Below, one piece after another: positions 38,684-51,683 of a stretch of 64,000 bases of DNA (positions are counted from its first letter, which is position 1; each line of letters opens with the position of its first letter). This stretch comes from Sipunculus nudus (taxonomy: Eukaryota; Annelida; Sipuncula; Golfingiida; Sipunculidae). Made by a program: the position numbers and the translations under genes. The notes beneath the pieces were generated by a model. It had not been told where the DNA came from. It searched no databases and saw only the letters and a list, made by a program, of their open reading frames with translations. Where the stretch lies: positions 68,230,929-68,294,928 of the forward strand of contig CM049312.1 in assembly GCA_026874595.1 (NCBI GenBank). Reading direction: 5' to 3'.

Positions 38684-41600
38684 GGTACCTTACCTTTGCT
38701 TTCAAGATCAGAGTAGACATTGTATGCATAGATTGTTCAATATAGCGCAATAGGACCAACAAGTTTAAATGGATATGATTCCATTTTGAAAAATATTACT
38801 CTCCAAATCTGTATTAATTATGACTGATCTTGACTGAAATTTTAAGAATTTATTGTTACTTAAAGGATGCTGGTCAACTATTCTTATATCAAAGCTACAC
38901 TATAAGTTACCTGCTAAAGCGATTCTCCTAATTAAGGTCATTGAGACCTAGTTCAGCTGTCTAAGGCCAGCGAATCTTTATAATTGTTTTTATATAATAC
39001 TATGCTGTCTTGGTCATCACCAATGATCTATTGAAATCATGTCATATTTATTAGAAAAATAGGTCCAAAACTAAGATTTACCAAGAGTGTAAACCTGTGT
39101 GGTTTGTTATGACTTTGCTATATAAACAAAATATAACATGGGATATTTGTATAAATAAATTAACTTCTAACCGGCTTCTGTGGTTCAGGGGTAGAGCGCA
39201 GGGCTCAAAGCCGGGAGATCGTGAGTTCGAATCTCAGCCGAGCCGGTGAGATTTTTTACGGTCGACCCCTACCTAGGGTGGGTGCACTGCAGGCCCAATG
39301 GGGAGACTGTACCCAACAGTCGGGTTTCACTCACAAACGAGTGCGCCTTTCGGGGGTTCCTCGGTTTTATGACCAAGCAAGGGGATTGGACACACCCAGA
39401 ACCCGCAGGAGTGAATCACCGAGCCTGGTTGACGCCAGAGCGTTGTGTGCAAGCCCCTGTCACGGAAACCGGAATGGAAATTCTGCGGTTGTATATAGAC
39501 TTAGTTAAGCAAGCATTTCAAAAATGGAGGCGGTTACCTCTACCAAAAAAATATTTAGAAAAAAAATAACTTCTAATATCCCCCTTGACAAAAAATAGGT
39601 TGTGTAACCATGCCTTCAGCCTATTTAAACTTGATAATATGCATGTAAGTATAACGTTTAAAGTTAATTTATATTAAATTCAAATTTAATATACAATTTT
39701 ATCATAGAGATATTCGGAATTGCCAGAGAAATCTTTCTTAGATTTGATAACCATAAAATTTGGATTAAGTTAATCTATTTATTTGTCATAAGAAACTTGT
39801 ATGGATCAATTAATGTACAGTATATAGAAAATATTACATCAGATACCCTTAAAAAAATTAGTTTCAAACTTTACTAGTTCCCTTATCTATTTTAAACTTA
39901 TTTAAGGGAACATGGGAACTCTTTTTTATTGTTCTATAGCCATACTCAATAATTAATCTGCATTTTATGAAAATGGGTCCATTGTAACCTAATTACCATT
40001 TCCGTTCCAGACAGTTTAATAATATTAAAACTTATAATTAATTCAGCAGTACATATTGACAGGAAACAGTCATTCTTGATTAAAAATCAGTTAATACCCC
40101 TTTCATTCTAAATATATTTTTTTAAATAGTGTTTGTCATTTTATTCCATAATATGATCAAAACAAATTTCTGAAATGCTGTTCAAAACCAAATATACATT
40201 TACATAACTAATAATAACTTTTTACTGGATTCTGTATGTTTTGTCATGAGCAGAAATTCTAATAAACATTTGTGTTCTTATTCTCACCAAACTGGGCAGC
40301 CATATCTAATATTATATGAAAAACTGCATGACCTTACTAAAATATAAATTACTTGAATCAATATCCACATTATGTAGAAATCTTAAGGTCTAAACTTTTG
40401 TCTGTATATCAACCTATATTTTGGTATGTTAAGTGCAGTATCTCTGTAACTCAAGTAACATGTACGAGAACACATCAAGCAGACATGTGTGACCAGTGCA
40501 GTAAACCTGTAACTCAAGTTACAGGGTTTTACAAAAAGCTGAAATGGAGTTACATATTTATTGCACTAAGCTTAAATAATTATTTTCTGTTTATATGATA
40601 CCTATCTATATGTTTATAGAAAAGCATGAAAAATCAATTATGAAAAAAAGTTAGTTACAGGGTTACCGTACTGGGGGTGCGGTATTTAAAAAACGGAACG
40701 TTCTCACCACAAATGTATTTTAAATATTTATCACACAAAATAGTTTGGAAAAATAGCGTTTTTGGCAAAATGCCTCTTTCCGTCATAAATGGATCCCTGA
40801 ACAAAAAATATGGGGTGGCACGTAATGATAAAAAGCCTCCCATATGCATGAACTTAAAGAAAACAATGTTTCAGGATCAATTAACAATTTAAGATTAAAA
40901 TCACTTAATGCTATTGAATGAGTTACTTTCATATAATTCAGATGTTTCTGATGTTTTCTACTATATACATTATTTTCCTAACTATAATATCTTTTATTTC
41001 TTTGACGGTTTAATATTTATAACTTATTAATAAGGCGGCACACCCCAGACCCATTAATCGGACCAGTTTGGCATTGGACAGACATTTTGGATTGGGACTG
41101 TTATTGGAAATGGCAAGCTGTACCAGGGAGTGCCTCACATTGTACCCGGCGCCCGTGACTGGACGTCTTAATGTGCGTCTTAATGCGTACTTCTGTCCAC
41201 CACGGCCACACAGGGCATCATCATTAAAATATTACTTATCCAATCGAATAAGAATGTAAAAACACCGTTCCTTGCATTGCATTTTAGACTCTATACTTTG
41301 TCACTCAACCATATATAAACGCTCCCATACCAGTTCACACTAACCAACTGACAAAGAAACCTATGCGCTTCCAAAGCACTTGTGTTAATAAACAAGTTAG
41401 TCTGGCTGAAAGGCGTCACTCTTTCTCTTTTTCAAAACATGCCGGTTTTTTTTCAGTATTTTAATACATTCTTGGGGACATATTTCTTCGATAATCTTAG
41501 ATTGTTCATCGATACCTTACTTTGCGAGTGTCATGTGATTAAGATCTGCGATAAACGTAGGGTCTGCAGAGTTTAAGCCAGGCCTTTATTTGTTTGACTC

Positions 41601-43312
41601 TGGCCCTGGGTGAATTTCATCCTTGGCACCCCTCCTTCAAAGTTAAAGCAATATAAACAGACATATGCCACTGAGACACATCGCTAAAACGCGACTCTAT
41701 TTACCAGAAAATAATCAAAAGAAATATTATATCATGGGTATTTATCCATGATTTACAGACAGCGTATCTCGAGAGAATAATACATACGCTCATGGCAATG
41801 GCTTTGCTACAGCCCCATTGTAATAAAACTTGACGGAAAATCAATAATAATCCTTCTGCGAAAGATTTACTAAGTGTTTTAATTGGTGTTCAAATCATGC
41901 TCGCTAAAAACGATGAAAAAGATGCCTGTGTAGGTAATTATTACGTCTCTATGTCATCATGTCTCAGGTGAAACGACAATCATTTCAGCAATTTTACTTA
42001 AAATATAATTATGATACTGGCTAGCCGGATTAATCGTAGCGTATAACAATAACTTTACAATAAACGAACGATGTAACAATCGATTATAATCGGTTAAATT
42101 TACATTTTTAATCATGTATCAGACCTATTCAACACTGGAGGACAACTATTTGTGATGTAATTAGGTCGGCTGACACTTTTCGTCGAGTTCACGATATCAT
42201 GGGGATATATCGGCAACTGCATTATCTGTACAATTTACTCATTAACACTTTATTTTTTTTTTATTTTAGTTGGAAACAATACAATTGAATCATAAAATAG
42301 ATCGAAATGTATCTTTCCTCACTGCCCTACTAATCTTTTATTTCATCAGGCCATGATAGTCTACTTCTTGGGCCAAGAGACTACGGCTCTATCCCAAAAG
42401 AAATTGAAGGCCAACACTAGTGGTTCCACTGTAGTTGTTCTGTAAACAGAAGCATAGCTATTAGATCTAATTTCTTAATAACATTTCATAGCTAAGGGAT
42501 ATTCACACCCCGGTACATATCGAGCCTGCAGTTATAACAATTAGCATGTAATTGTTTTCTTATGGCTGAAGTGTTATCCTTCAAAAACGTTGGCAATAAC
42601 GGCATGCCCATCCTATGGAAAAGACATGTCTCTCTCGGCTCAGTAAACAGCTACCAACCTAGTTTAATGTCATTTATCAAATGTCAAGGAACGCCCATAA
42701 GCTGTCTGGTGGCAATATCAATTTTACATACCCACTGGCAGAAAACAAGTACCATTTATATTTGAACGAAAGCATCTGGAATGGTTCTTCAAATGATGCA
42801 ATAAGAATACGCCCAAAGCCTGGCCACCACACTGTACTTTTGGTTTACTAACGTTAAGATAGATATGTCTGAGTGATACCTGAAAAAAAAATCCTGAAAT
42901 AAATTAAGGAGTGATATGTTTAGCCCTCTTGGTCTAAAGTATGCCAAGCTCCCGTATTTGGTCCTCTAATTAAATTAAATACCTACAAAAACGCCTGTTA
43001 TAATAACATAATAATATCATATTTTTCTTTGATAACCCATGAACTGAAGCACCTCACTAGTTCAGTCATCCCTTTAATATCTTATGGCTGATACATTTGA
43101 GTAATGAGAAACAAAAGTTAATCAACACGACGTCTATTTTGTACAATTTGTACACAGGAGGGAAGTTAAATTTCATGCAGTAATACATGAACAGAAATAC
43201 ACAAATTAAAACAACGTATAACTTGTGATCATGTGCCAAATGAAGCAGCGTTTGGTTTTAAACTGATTATTTTAAAATTACAATCTGCTGTCAAACTTCG
43301 TAATTTTCTACC
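38684..43312. other. 4.6-kb segment present in unit 2 and partly in unit 0, absent from unit 1
   Basis: The segment holds a SINE (39171-39566) and then DNA whose part 40670-42200 is homologous to 4830-6150 of unit 0. Because the oldest copy has it, loss from unit 1 is more likely than gain in unit 2. A short hairpin CCTGTAACT-CA-AGTTACAGG lies near 40506. No gene is recognised; open frames near 40353 and 42562 lack motifs. Confidence 0.55.
39161..39576 (+). mobile_element. tRNA-derived SINE with 10-bp target site duplication
   Basis: The element body is 39171-39566 (396 bp) between perfect direct repeats TAACTTCTAA (39161-39170 and 39567-39576). The head is tRNA-like: CCGGCTT pairs with GAGCCGG, there is a pol III A-box-like TGGTTCAGGGG (39181-39191) and a B box GTTCGAATC (39225-39233). 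The anticodon stem does not pair, so this is a SINE head and not a tRNA gene. The 320-bp body is GC-rich against its surroundings and ends in an A-rich tail. The perfect duplication suggests fairly recent insertion. Open frames across it are incidental. Confidence 0.85.
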
Positions 43313-43468
43313 TATTTTGATATTTAGCCAATGTTCAAGAGTTTCCCTTTGTGCACCCCTATAAATGTTATAGTAAGATTACAGTAAATTGCTCTGATAA
43401 GGCCAAGTCATACGAATTCGAGCCTCACCGACTGTAAACTCCATTGCTAATGCCGATAGAACCCAGAT

Positions 43469-43719
43469 TTAACCTAGTACATAGTACGAAGCGTTTTCCT
43501 GAGCCATTTGCCAGAAATAAGGGCTTCCAAGGGCATCTTTATGCAACCAACACGTGCCGCTATTTGCAGCATAGGTGAAACTGAGACAGCGTATTTTCTG
43601 TTGACAAGCAACAGCACATTCTTCCTCGCTTTTTAGGTTAATGGTTTCAGATTCTTCTTGAAATATTTTACCACCCTTGAATATCCGAATCCAAGACATG
43701 TTGTAGGGGGTTTTTGTTC
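43469..43719 (-). CDS. Terminal PAN/apple-domain exon of an otherwise unrecognised gene (partial)
   Basis: Frame MSWIRIFKGGKIFQ onward to YYVLG and a TAA stop. It has the PAN pattern ECAVACQQKIRCLSFTY followed by TCWLH, the same spacing as in the complete genes here. The acceptor is taken as TAGAGAG before GAACAAAA, which gives a phase-1 start like the sister exons; ATTGTAG four bases upstream is an alternative giving phase 0. No partner exon (signal, SUEL or beta-domain) was found between 43720 and 46455. The gene is either incomplete or has exons too diverged to see, or this is a surviving orphan exon. Unit 1 has lost nearly all of it. Confidence 0.6.
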
Positions 43720-44813
43720 CTCTCTACAATATATTTGAATAAAAGATGAAAAATTACATACATTATAATAAATGATATGTCATACATTATAATAAAATGA
43801 AATCAACCCTGTTCTTTGTTCATTTTATATTCTTTATAAATACCCACATGATCCTGTAAGCAACTTCTCAAAAGTCGGTTTATGGTATAATTTATCGCGG
43901 CACTCACGTCCCGTTGCAATGGACATGTGCTTTATACTCTGAGAATTCAAAACCTTATCTGATGCTTTATCAATATGATCATACAGTCATCCTTCATTCA
44001 GTAAATATCATTGATTTCATGAAAAGAACTCTGATAAGATGAATGGTGTCGTATGGCGCTGCAATAACAATGAAGTCACTCCAGCTATCACGATGAGGTC
44101 TGTTGGTCACAGGAGGGCCGATCAGCAGGGTATCGGCGTATCAATGAGCTGGAACATAGCGTAAAATTATTTTTTCTTTTTTTTTCTTGAGCTATCATTT
44201 TGGCAGATTTGCAATTAACGAATATATATATATATATAAACTGAATACAAAAAAAAATTAAATATCGATATCCAATAGTTTGAACAGACTATGTAATTAA
44301 AAAAAAGATAAACATAAATGTATCATTTGGTTCTCTGGATGCAACAATCAACTTTTTTTGCCTTATTCACAGACCTTGAGTAATATATTGGAATAATTAC
44401 CTGTGAATGTATGGAATTATCTTCTCCTTCAATAACAACATACCATAACGTGGAAGCTAAAAGCATTTACAGATAAATGCAGTATCGAGAAATAAAATGT
44501 CGCCTTGCTTGAAATTAAAAATTAAAGTGTGGTATAAAGTCAATGGCATTTATCTAAATATAAAATGATTAAATAATGTGTTTTTATGATGATACCATGT
44601 TTGACTTTTTTGTCTCAGGCTTTCCTTTGTAATATCTATGGTAGATTGCAGACAAATTTAATGTGTACCTACATAAGAATACAAGGTTACATGCAGTGGA
44701 TACAGATTTTCCCATATCTCCCCATTGTTTCGAACTTGAACCTGCTTCTGCAATAGTTGATAGAGAAACAAGAATGTGAAGTTACACAGTCATTATCCAT
44801 GTATATAAATGTT

Positions 44814-44860
<47 letters not shown>

Positions 44861-46640
44861 AAAGCATTTGAAAAAAAAGTTACCCATTCACAGAGACAAA
44901 CACCAAAAACAATCAATAACTTCCATGTACAACAGACACCGGGATTGACGTATCTGGGCAAATTTAGGCTTAAACACATGGATAAATGGACCAAATAGGA
45001 TCGAAAAATAATTGGCTGGTCCCCCCTCCCATGAGAATAATTAGACATCCATTGTTACAACATTACTTTGTTATGTCACCAGCTAACCTGCCCGACTAAA
45101 GCGGTTAGCCATGAGATGCTGTTAATTAGCAAAGAACCATTATATGCTCACTTAAATCTATTCTTTGGCCGGTAATGACATTTTGCATTAACTGATATAT
45201 AAAACATATGCTATTGGGATAGCACTAAAAGGTTAACTAAAACGTATTCCCATACGATGCCATCATGATTTCGAACAAAATGTCTTATCTCAGATGTTGA
45301 ATAAAAAATATGTTCATGGAATTCAATTTACACAAAAAGTATAAAACGTGTACACAATATGAAACAATATGAAAATGTCCGAAGTAATTGTACTTTCTAT
45401 AATTAAACTTAAATACAACCAATAAAAATATCATATTTATATCTCACCAATACAGCAGCATTAAAAACACCGTTAATCTTATTAAAATGGAGAAAGAAAT
45501 TATCCAAACATGCAGATCTATTGACTATATTTACAGACTAGATAAACACGGACTAGATATATAGCCTCAATAAGCTAAAATACAATAAATTATCTAAAAA
45601 ATAAATAACTAAATATAAGTAACAAAAATTATGAGAAGTATAAATTATATCATATATAATTCTTGTTGCAGTATTATAATATTATTTAAAACATATTTGT
45701 AAGAGCGGCAATGATAAAATATCCTATTTATATCACAGCAATACTTGGCATATAAAAGCATATAGTAACTCATATATGAATTCCAATTGCAAACCAGCAG
45801 ATCGATTGAAGACATGGACCGACTAGATAGTCACTGACTGCAACCATAGAATAAGGTTAAAAGTTTAATAAATTATCAAAATTAAAAAAAAATTAAGAAC
45901 TGATAATAATGAAAAGGCTACTCCTTTGTGACTGGATTTTACTGTATAGTAATTCAAGAGTTTATACCAGTATATAAAATCTTTCATAGCCTTTCTTGCC
46001 TACCCTAGGTACTAGAAAAGCTTTACGGTTACTTCATGCAATACAAGAATGGTTAACATTGCATAGTCGAAACTGATTCTTCGGATAAGCCAAAGTATTG
46101 TAATTTATGTATTATATACATGACATAATTTTATGTTTGCAACTCGTTTTTCACATGCAGCCCCCTACTTCTCAGAGCTGCTTAAATCCAATGTGAAACT
46201 TCCTGCCACTGCTCAGTATATATTAAATAAGTTATTTTGACATGTTTATATTTCTTCCCCACTGTTGTTGTTATTGATGAGTACCAGCTGCTACAAGGAT
46301 AACCAAAGACATTAGATTAGTACTGAACATAATGCTTTTCTTGTTCGTTTATCTAAGCAATTACAATTTCTGTTTAAGAATTTAATCAAGAGTTACATTT
46401 CTTTATCACATCATGGACAGTGCATAATCAAGATAGATTTTTATCGACAGTTTGTTCGAAGAAATAAACCCTTTCTTGATATATTATGTTTTATTCATCA
46501 CACTTTTTCATTCTTCATTTACTTCCAAATAATATTGATTCAGTTTTACCAAGATGTAAGATGGTCTGTTATCTACAAGCCATATGTGTTTATTTTAAGC
46601 CCTCTGCTGAGTTGTTGTTCAATATGTTTGTTTTTAAACA
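43720..46640. other. Non-coding, right part of unit 2 and junction
   Basis: 43720-44140 is unit-2 specific relative to unit 1 and contains two short minus-strand open stretches without recognisable motifs. 44145-46455 matches 20001-22525. After 46455 the duplication ends. A (TA)n tract lies at 44816-44859. Confidence 0.5.
44816..44859. repeat. (TA)n microsatellite
   Basis: About 22 TA dinucleotides. Counterpart of the tract at 20692-20746. Confidence 0.95.
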
Positions 46641-47310
46641 GACATGAGAAGTGCTGAGTCATCGGCATATAGCAGTAATTTACAATTAACAGCAGTTATC
46701 ATGTCTTTGATATATATTCAAAACATCAATGAACAAAGGATCGGACCCTGCAGTAGGCCAGATATAATATGTTTGAAATCTAAGGTACAACCATTAACTG
46801 TGACAATTAGTGTTCTGTCGGATATAAAGTGAAAATTTTAACAAAATTTTCATTTAAGCCTATGCCCTTCATTTTTTTCTCACGTATTGTTTTGATCCAC
46901 AGTTTTGAATGCCTCTTGTAAATCTAGTAGTACCAAACCTGTACGAATACCTCTGTCCATTTCTAATTTAATCAGATATAGTAATAGACAAGTTTCAGTA
47001 GAGTGAGATTGTAATGAATATATCAAATCCTTATTTCCCAAGATCTGATTAATTTCTGATACAGTTCGTCAAACAGTTTAGATATAATGCATAATACCGA
47101 GACTGATCTGTATTTTCTTAAACTAACCTGCTTTTCTTCTTATGTAAAGGAACGACTCTTGCAGTTGTAAAATCACTTGGGATGCGAGAAGAAGTAATTT
47201 ATACATTTATTATACGAGCAACTGTATTTTTCATTCTGGATAAATAAATATGACAGGTGGTCCATCCATCCATGTATATTTGTTGACATTTAATTTTTTA
47301 GTTATTTTCA
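46640..47310 (-). pseudogene. Degraded non-LTR retrotransposon reverse transcriptase
   Basis: On the minus strand, ordered reverse-transcriptase blocks are seen in shifting frames. They are LNVNKYTWMDG near 47290, IPSDFTTARVVPLHKK near 47170, HSTETCLL then GLVLLDLQEAFKTVDQ near 46900-47010, GLLQGPILCSLMF near 46760, and the catalytic LLLYADDSALL with YADD at 46658-46669. Order and spacing fit the palm and finger motifs of LINE reverse transcriptases; the HSTET and LLDL...AF.TVD blocks are typical of CR1/L2/jockey-like clades. Stops and frameshifts interrupt it, and no endonuclease or 3' end is identified. It lies outside the duplicated units. Confidence 0.8.
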
Positions 47311-48853
47311 AAATATTCTTCACTTATTGTTTGAAGACATAATACACATTTTTACCCTTTTGTTCGTACTGAACTCCCTTTATCTAAGCTGCATTATTTC
47401 TATCTGTCTATGGCTCCACGTATCATCAACATTCTGGACAGCACTGATGGAACTGACATAACTGTATGTTGTTGCATTAGTATAATTGAACATATTATCT
47501 GATAGTTCAAAGAAATGAACTCCTCTCTCTAGATAGTTAACACAGCTCCATGAGCATCAGTAAACTAATCATACAAAATTCTCCGAAAAAATGCAGCACT
47601 TGATATATGTCCAATCCGAACTTGCTTCACAGCTAATGGCCTTGCTTATACTTCTATTAACTCTATAACATACGGTGCAGGGCTACTTAGGTCTACGGGA
47701 CAATTTAGTCGGACCTAGACAAAGATGAATTTTTCCACATAAAAAATAGCACTAAAATATCCACCTGCAAAAAAAAAAAAAAACAGTTCTGCCAGCCATC
47801 TTGATCACGTTGAATGGATTTGCCCATGCTACTACAGGGCTTTGCGACCATTTGTTAGGGACTGCATTAGCACTTGGACATGCAATGTGCCCGTAACTGT
47901 AGGTTCCTGTATGGTTGCAACTTTTTATTGTGATGTAAAAAATACTATTTCGAACTTCCAAATACCGGTCTCCCGCTCTACCACTAATGTAAAGAGATCA
48001 CCTACCATAGTGACATCAATAATGAGTCCCTATACCTAGTATTTATAAGTATGCAAATGCGCAGATCCCTCGGGAAGCGGGAAAATGTATGCTCTAAAAG
48101 CATAAACACAGACGTGCAGAATTCATTAAAGGTAGGCACCATTAAGATAAACGTAGAATTTAGTTAGACTGTGGTAGAAGAAGGATATTTAATATTTGAA
48201 AAGAGTGAAGTATCGAGAAGCATATCCGTTGATTGTGATGCTCTGGTTAAACAGTCTGCAGCATTGAAGGTGAAATTCAGCGTTACCAGAGAGCTGCCAA
48301 ACAACCCCCTGTTATGTGCTCTCCACGCAAAACTAAATGTCATTAGGAGGTAAATACAGTGTAATGACGGTTTTTTGTTAGCTAATTTGGATTTGTAGGC
48401 GATGGTGCACGGTGGTATCAGCTGTAACCATGATTTCGGGTATCGTGATGTATCGTGTTTGACAGTTACATTTTGAAGCACAGGATGCAGAGGTATGCCG
48501 GGAAAGATGAAGGTGGCTCGTAGCACAGAAATCCGGCCGGTCCCCCTAAGTGGCCAAACAACGGTGGTTTGGGTGTTTAGGCGGACCCGATCCTACAGGA
48601 TCGAAGCATTGAGAATTTTTTTAAGGAAAGGTACAGTTGAATAGGCTGCTAGAGAGTGGTCCTTAATGGACGAGACCAGATTAGTAAGACTATCGAGGGA
48701 GATGGACTGAAATTATTTACAGTGGATAAGGGGGAAACTCCGGAGTGCTACAAAATGCGTGGTATCATTGTGGTGTATAACATCTAGAAATGCTAGATAG
48801 ACAATGTTATATTTCAGAATCATAACATAATCATTTATATATCTTGTATCAGT

Positions 48854-48893
<40 letters not shown>

Positions 48894-51683
48894 TTATACA
48901 TATAATATATATACACATGACAAATATATAGATACACATACATATACACCAATATCCACATACATATACATAACGCATATATACATACTTAAATACATAT
49001 ATATATACACACATGCGCACACATGTTTATAGACACCACTTCACACATGTATACATATGTTTTCATATACACATACATACACAAACTTGTACAAATATAT
49101 ATACAAGAACTGAACAGAGACAATGGATATCTTGTCCATTGCATAGACTAAACTAATAAGCTGACCTCTCACTGGTACCAGATACACGCATATATGTATA
49201 TCCAAATACACATACGTACATACAAACATACACGCAAACATATATCAAAATATATATAAAAGGACTTAACCGAGACAACTGCTATTCTGTCCAATGCAGA
49301 GACTGAACTAATAATCGGACCTTTCACTAGCACCAGGTCACCCGTCTAACTTGACGTGACGTCATAAAGCACGTCATTTTATCACAAAGGCAGGTATATT
49401 ATGTAAACGTTCTTAAAATAAAATATTTTACCTATACACCTAGCAGTGTAATTACCTACACTCAATGATATGCATATATATTTGTATATTCATATTCAAC
49501 TCTTTAAGTTATGTTCATTACCTCATGCAGGTCCAAAGAGTCCCGTCTGAAATGATACAAGGCCAGCTATTATATGCGGACTATTTTAAAGATACATATA
49601 AATAAGGGTCTTAACCACAAGCTTTGATTGGTCAGGGTGTTTTATATGATTTAGCATAAAGGTTGCCAAATAGTACTAATAGCATATAGGGCTTTTCGAA
49701 ATTTCTCCAGCCCGGGACAAATGGATAGTGTCGTGTTAGTCGGGCATATCAATAAGCAAAGGAAGGTCTATAAATCCAAAGCGTTATTTCTGTTTATGAA
49801 ACGTGCCCGTATTACACGTATCCTTCACCTTGTTTGCATATATTAACAATGATTAATGCATTATTGATACAATCCATTCCCTTTATTGTATTTGGATCAT
49901 CATCATATGGTTATATTTACATTTCCACTGACTTATTCTACGACCTTCCTTGATAAGTAAATTTATAATTGTATATACATTTATATTTATGCGAATTAAA
50001 TCTCATCAAAGCAACATATTTCCCCTTGAGCAAATACTTGAAATAGGGTCCTCCCATTGTTCGTCTTTATTCTGTCGTATATCTTGTTTAAACACAATTT
50101 GGACTGAAATGCGTTCAGTGGACCTTTTTCTTGCAAGATAATTTGTCATATCTAATCTGAACATTATGATTGGTTTAACTAAGAACTAAGCCTAATCTTT
50201 TTAATTAACGTGTTGTATATTTCGCTGAATTTAAATCCCAATGACTCGAAATATCATACTGCGAGCAATTAGGAACAGATCGATTTCATCAACACTACCT
50301 AACTTTCGCTTATAAACTTGGCTTTGTTCAGTTCATGAAACAGTTTAGACATCATATTAACACCTTCCTGGCATACAAAGTAATTCGTGGGATGGTTAAC
50401 ACTTTTGTTTATTATCGATTCTATACAAATTAATATTGTCCATTGTGATATACGCCCCACACGCAACGGTTAAACACTGCAGTCGTCATAGACATATTTT
50501 TGGTGTTATCGCTGCTTGCTATAGTAAGGTTCTCTGTGCGGGGAAAAAACAGGGTTCTCCCAGAACACAGAATAGTAATCAGTCCACTGATATTGCATTT
50601 TGCATCTAGCTTACATTTGAATACGCTCTCGTTTGTCTATTAACACCGTTTCTGGCCTGTTACCAAGAATAAGACAAATGAGAGCTTTTATCTCGGAGAA
50701 ATATTAAATGTGGGACATATAGTTTCATTTTAATGCAAACTTGAACGCTGAAAAAGGAGATCAAGAGTTTTAAAGATTTATATTGCGAGATGGAAATACA
50801 GTCTTTTCCACATGTTAGATTGCTGTATTTGATGAAAAAAAGTTCACGTCCCAAGTTTATATGGTATTAATTGGAGCATTATAATACTTGCGAGAAAATG
50901 CACACATTTTCACCACTATAAATATATATGTCCGATTATTTTCATTAAAAAGAGGGGAAATGATTAGATTTTAGAAAACCATACCGAAAAAAATCCGAGC
51001 ATCAATATAATATTTGTTAAAATGGAATATCCAATCACCCAGGGACGGTAAAAGGTCTTTCAGTATCTTAAAATATATTGATTTAAAGTACACAAAGAAA
51101 ATAAATACTTTCTGTCAGTGTGACAATTTTTTTCACATTTTTTTCCTCACAATTCAATATTTAATTAAAATACAATAAAAATAAATTATGGCTGAAACAA
51201 AATAATTGCCATATAGTTTATATTTATTTTTATTGCTGTACCGCCAACAGATTGGTATGGATCTTTGTTTTGGTATGGCGCTATGCTGTTGATAAAACAT
51301 GAAATCTTACTAAATAGATACAGGAACACAAAACAATGGAATTTTACTGTTGGTCATACAGGTTCGCAGTTTATATTAATATATATATATAGTTGTCCAT
51401 AACCTTACAAGGTCTATGACAAAAAAAGACGTATACTTTCACGTATCTGAGAATTATTTGATTCCAAGTGCGTTCTGATTTGGGTTTGGAAGTCCCTTCT
51501 ATTATAATGTCTCAAAAGTCTTGTTTAAAATTAATTCCTTCTGAAGCACAAATCTAATATATTTTTTTTTTCAAATGTGCTAATTGATTCTATTTATTGT
51601 TTCACGTTACGTACCTGAAATGTTTAATGGGACATTATCTTGTCATATTCCCCTTTGCAGACGGTGCAAGGCACGGTACTGAT
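47311..51683. other. Intergenic, repeat-rich, no supported gene
   Basis: 47311-47600 may be further LINE sequence. A 120-codon minus frame at 48164-48526 has no motif and no splice partners. 48856-48889 is a (TA)n tract, followed to about 49250 by ACATA/TATAC-rich simple sequence. A short duplicated phrase (CTGAACAGAGACAA... and ACTTAACCGAGACAA...) occurs near 49108 and 49263. The rest up to 51683 shows nothing recognisable. Confidence 0.5.
48856..48889. repeat. (TA)n microsatellite with ACATA-rich tail
   Basis: About 17 TA dinucleotides run into several hundred bases of CATA/TACA-rich low-complexity DNA. Confidence 0.9.

Larger units (their letters stand above)
22531..46455. repeat. Segmental duplication, unit 2 (about 23.9 kb with insertions)
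   Basis: Second tandem copy of the 6682-22530 block in direct orientation. It carries the extra segments 27136-28770, 31505-33333 (piggyBac-like), 38684-43312 and about 43490-44140, and two extra copies of a 280-bp repeat. It lacks the counterpart of 13920-14383. The right limit is where ATCGACAGTTTGTT at 46442-46455 stops matching the end of unit 1. Confidence 0.9.

Noticed and set aside
39171-39244. tRNA gene
   Set aside because: A and B boxes and acceptor pairing are present but the anticodon stem does not pair, the T stem is imperfect, and the sequence continues into a body flanked by a target duplication. It is a SINE head.
43835-44165. Two 40-50-codon minus-strand open stretches upstream of the PAN exon
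   Set aside because: They do not match SUEL, beta-domain or signal exons, and acceptor, donor and phase do not join them to the PAN exon.
48164-48526. 120-codon minus frame
   Set aside because: No motif, no signal peptide, no splice partner and no second copy to test conservation.
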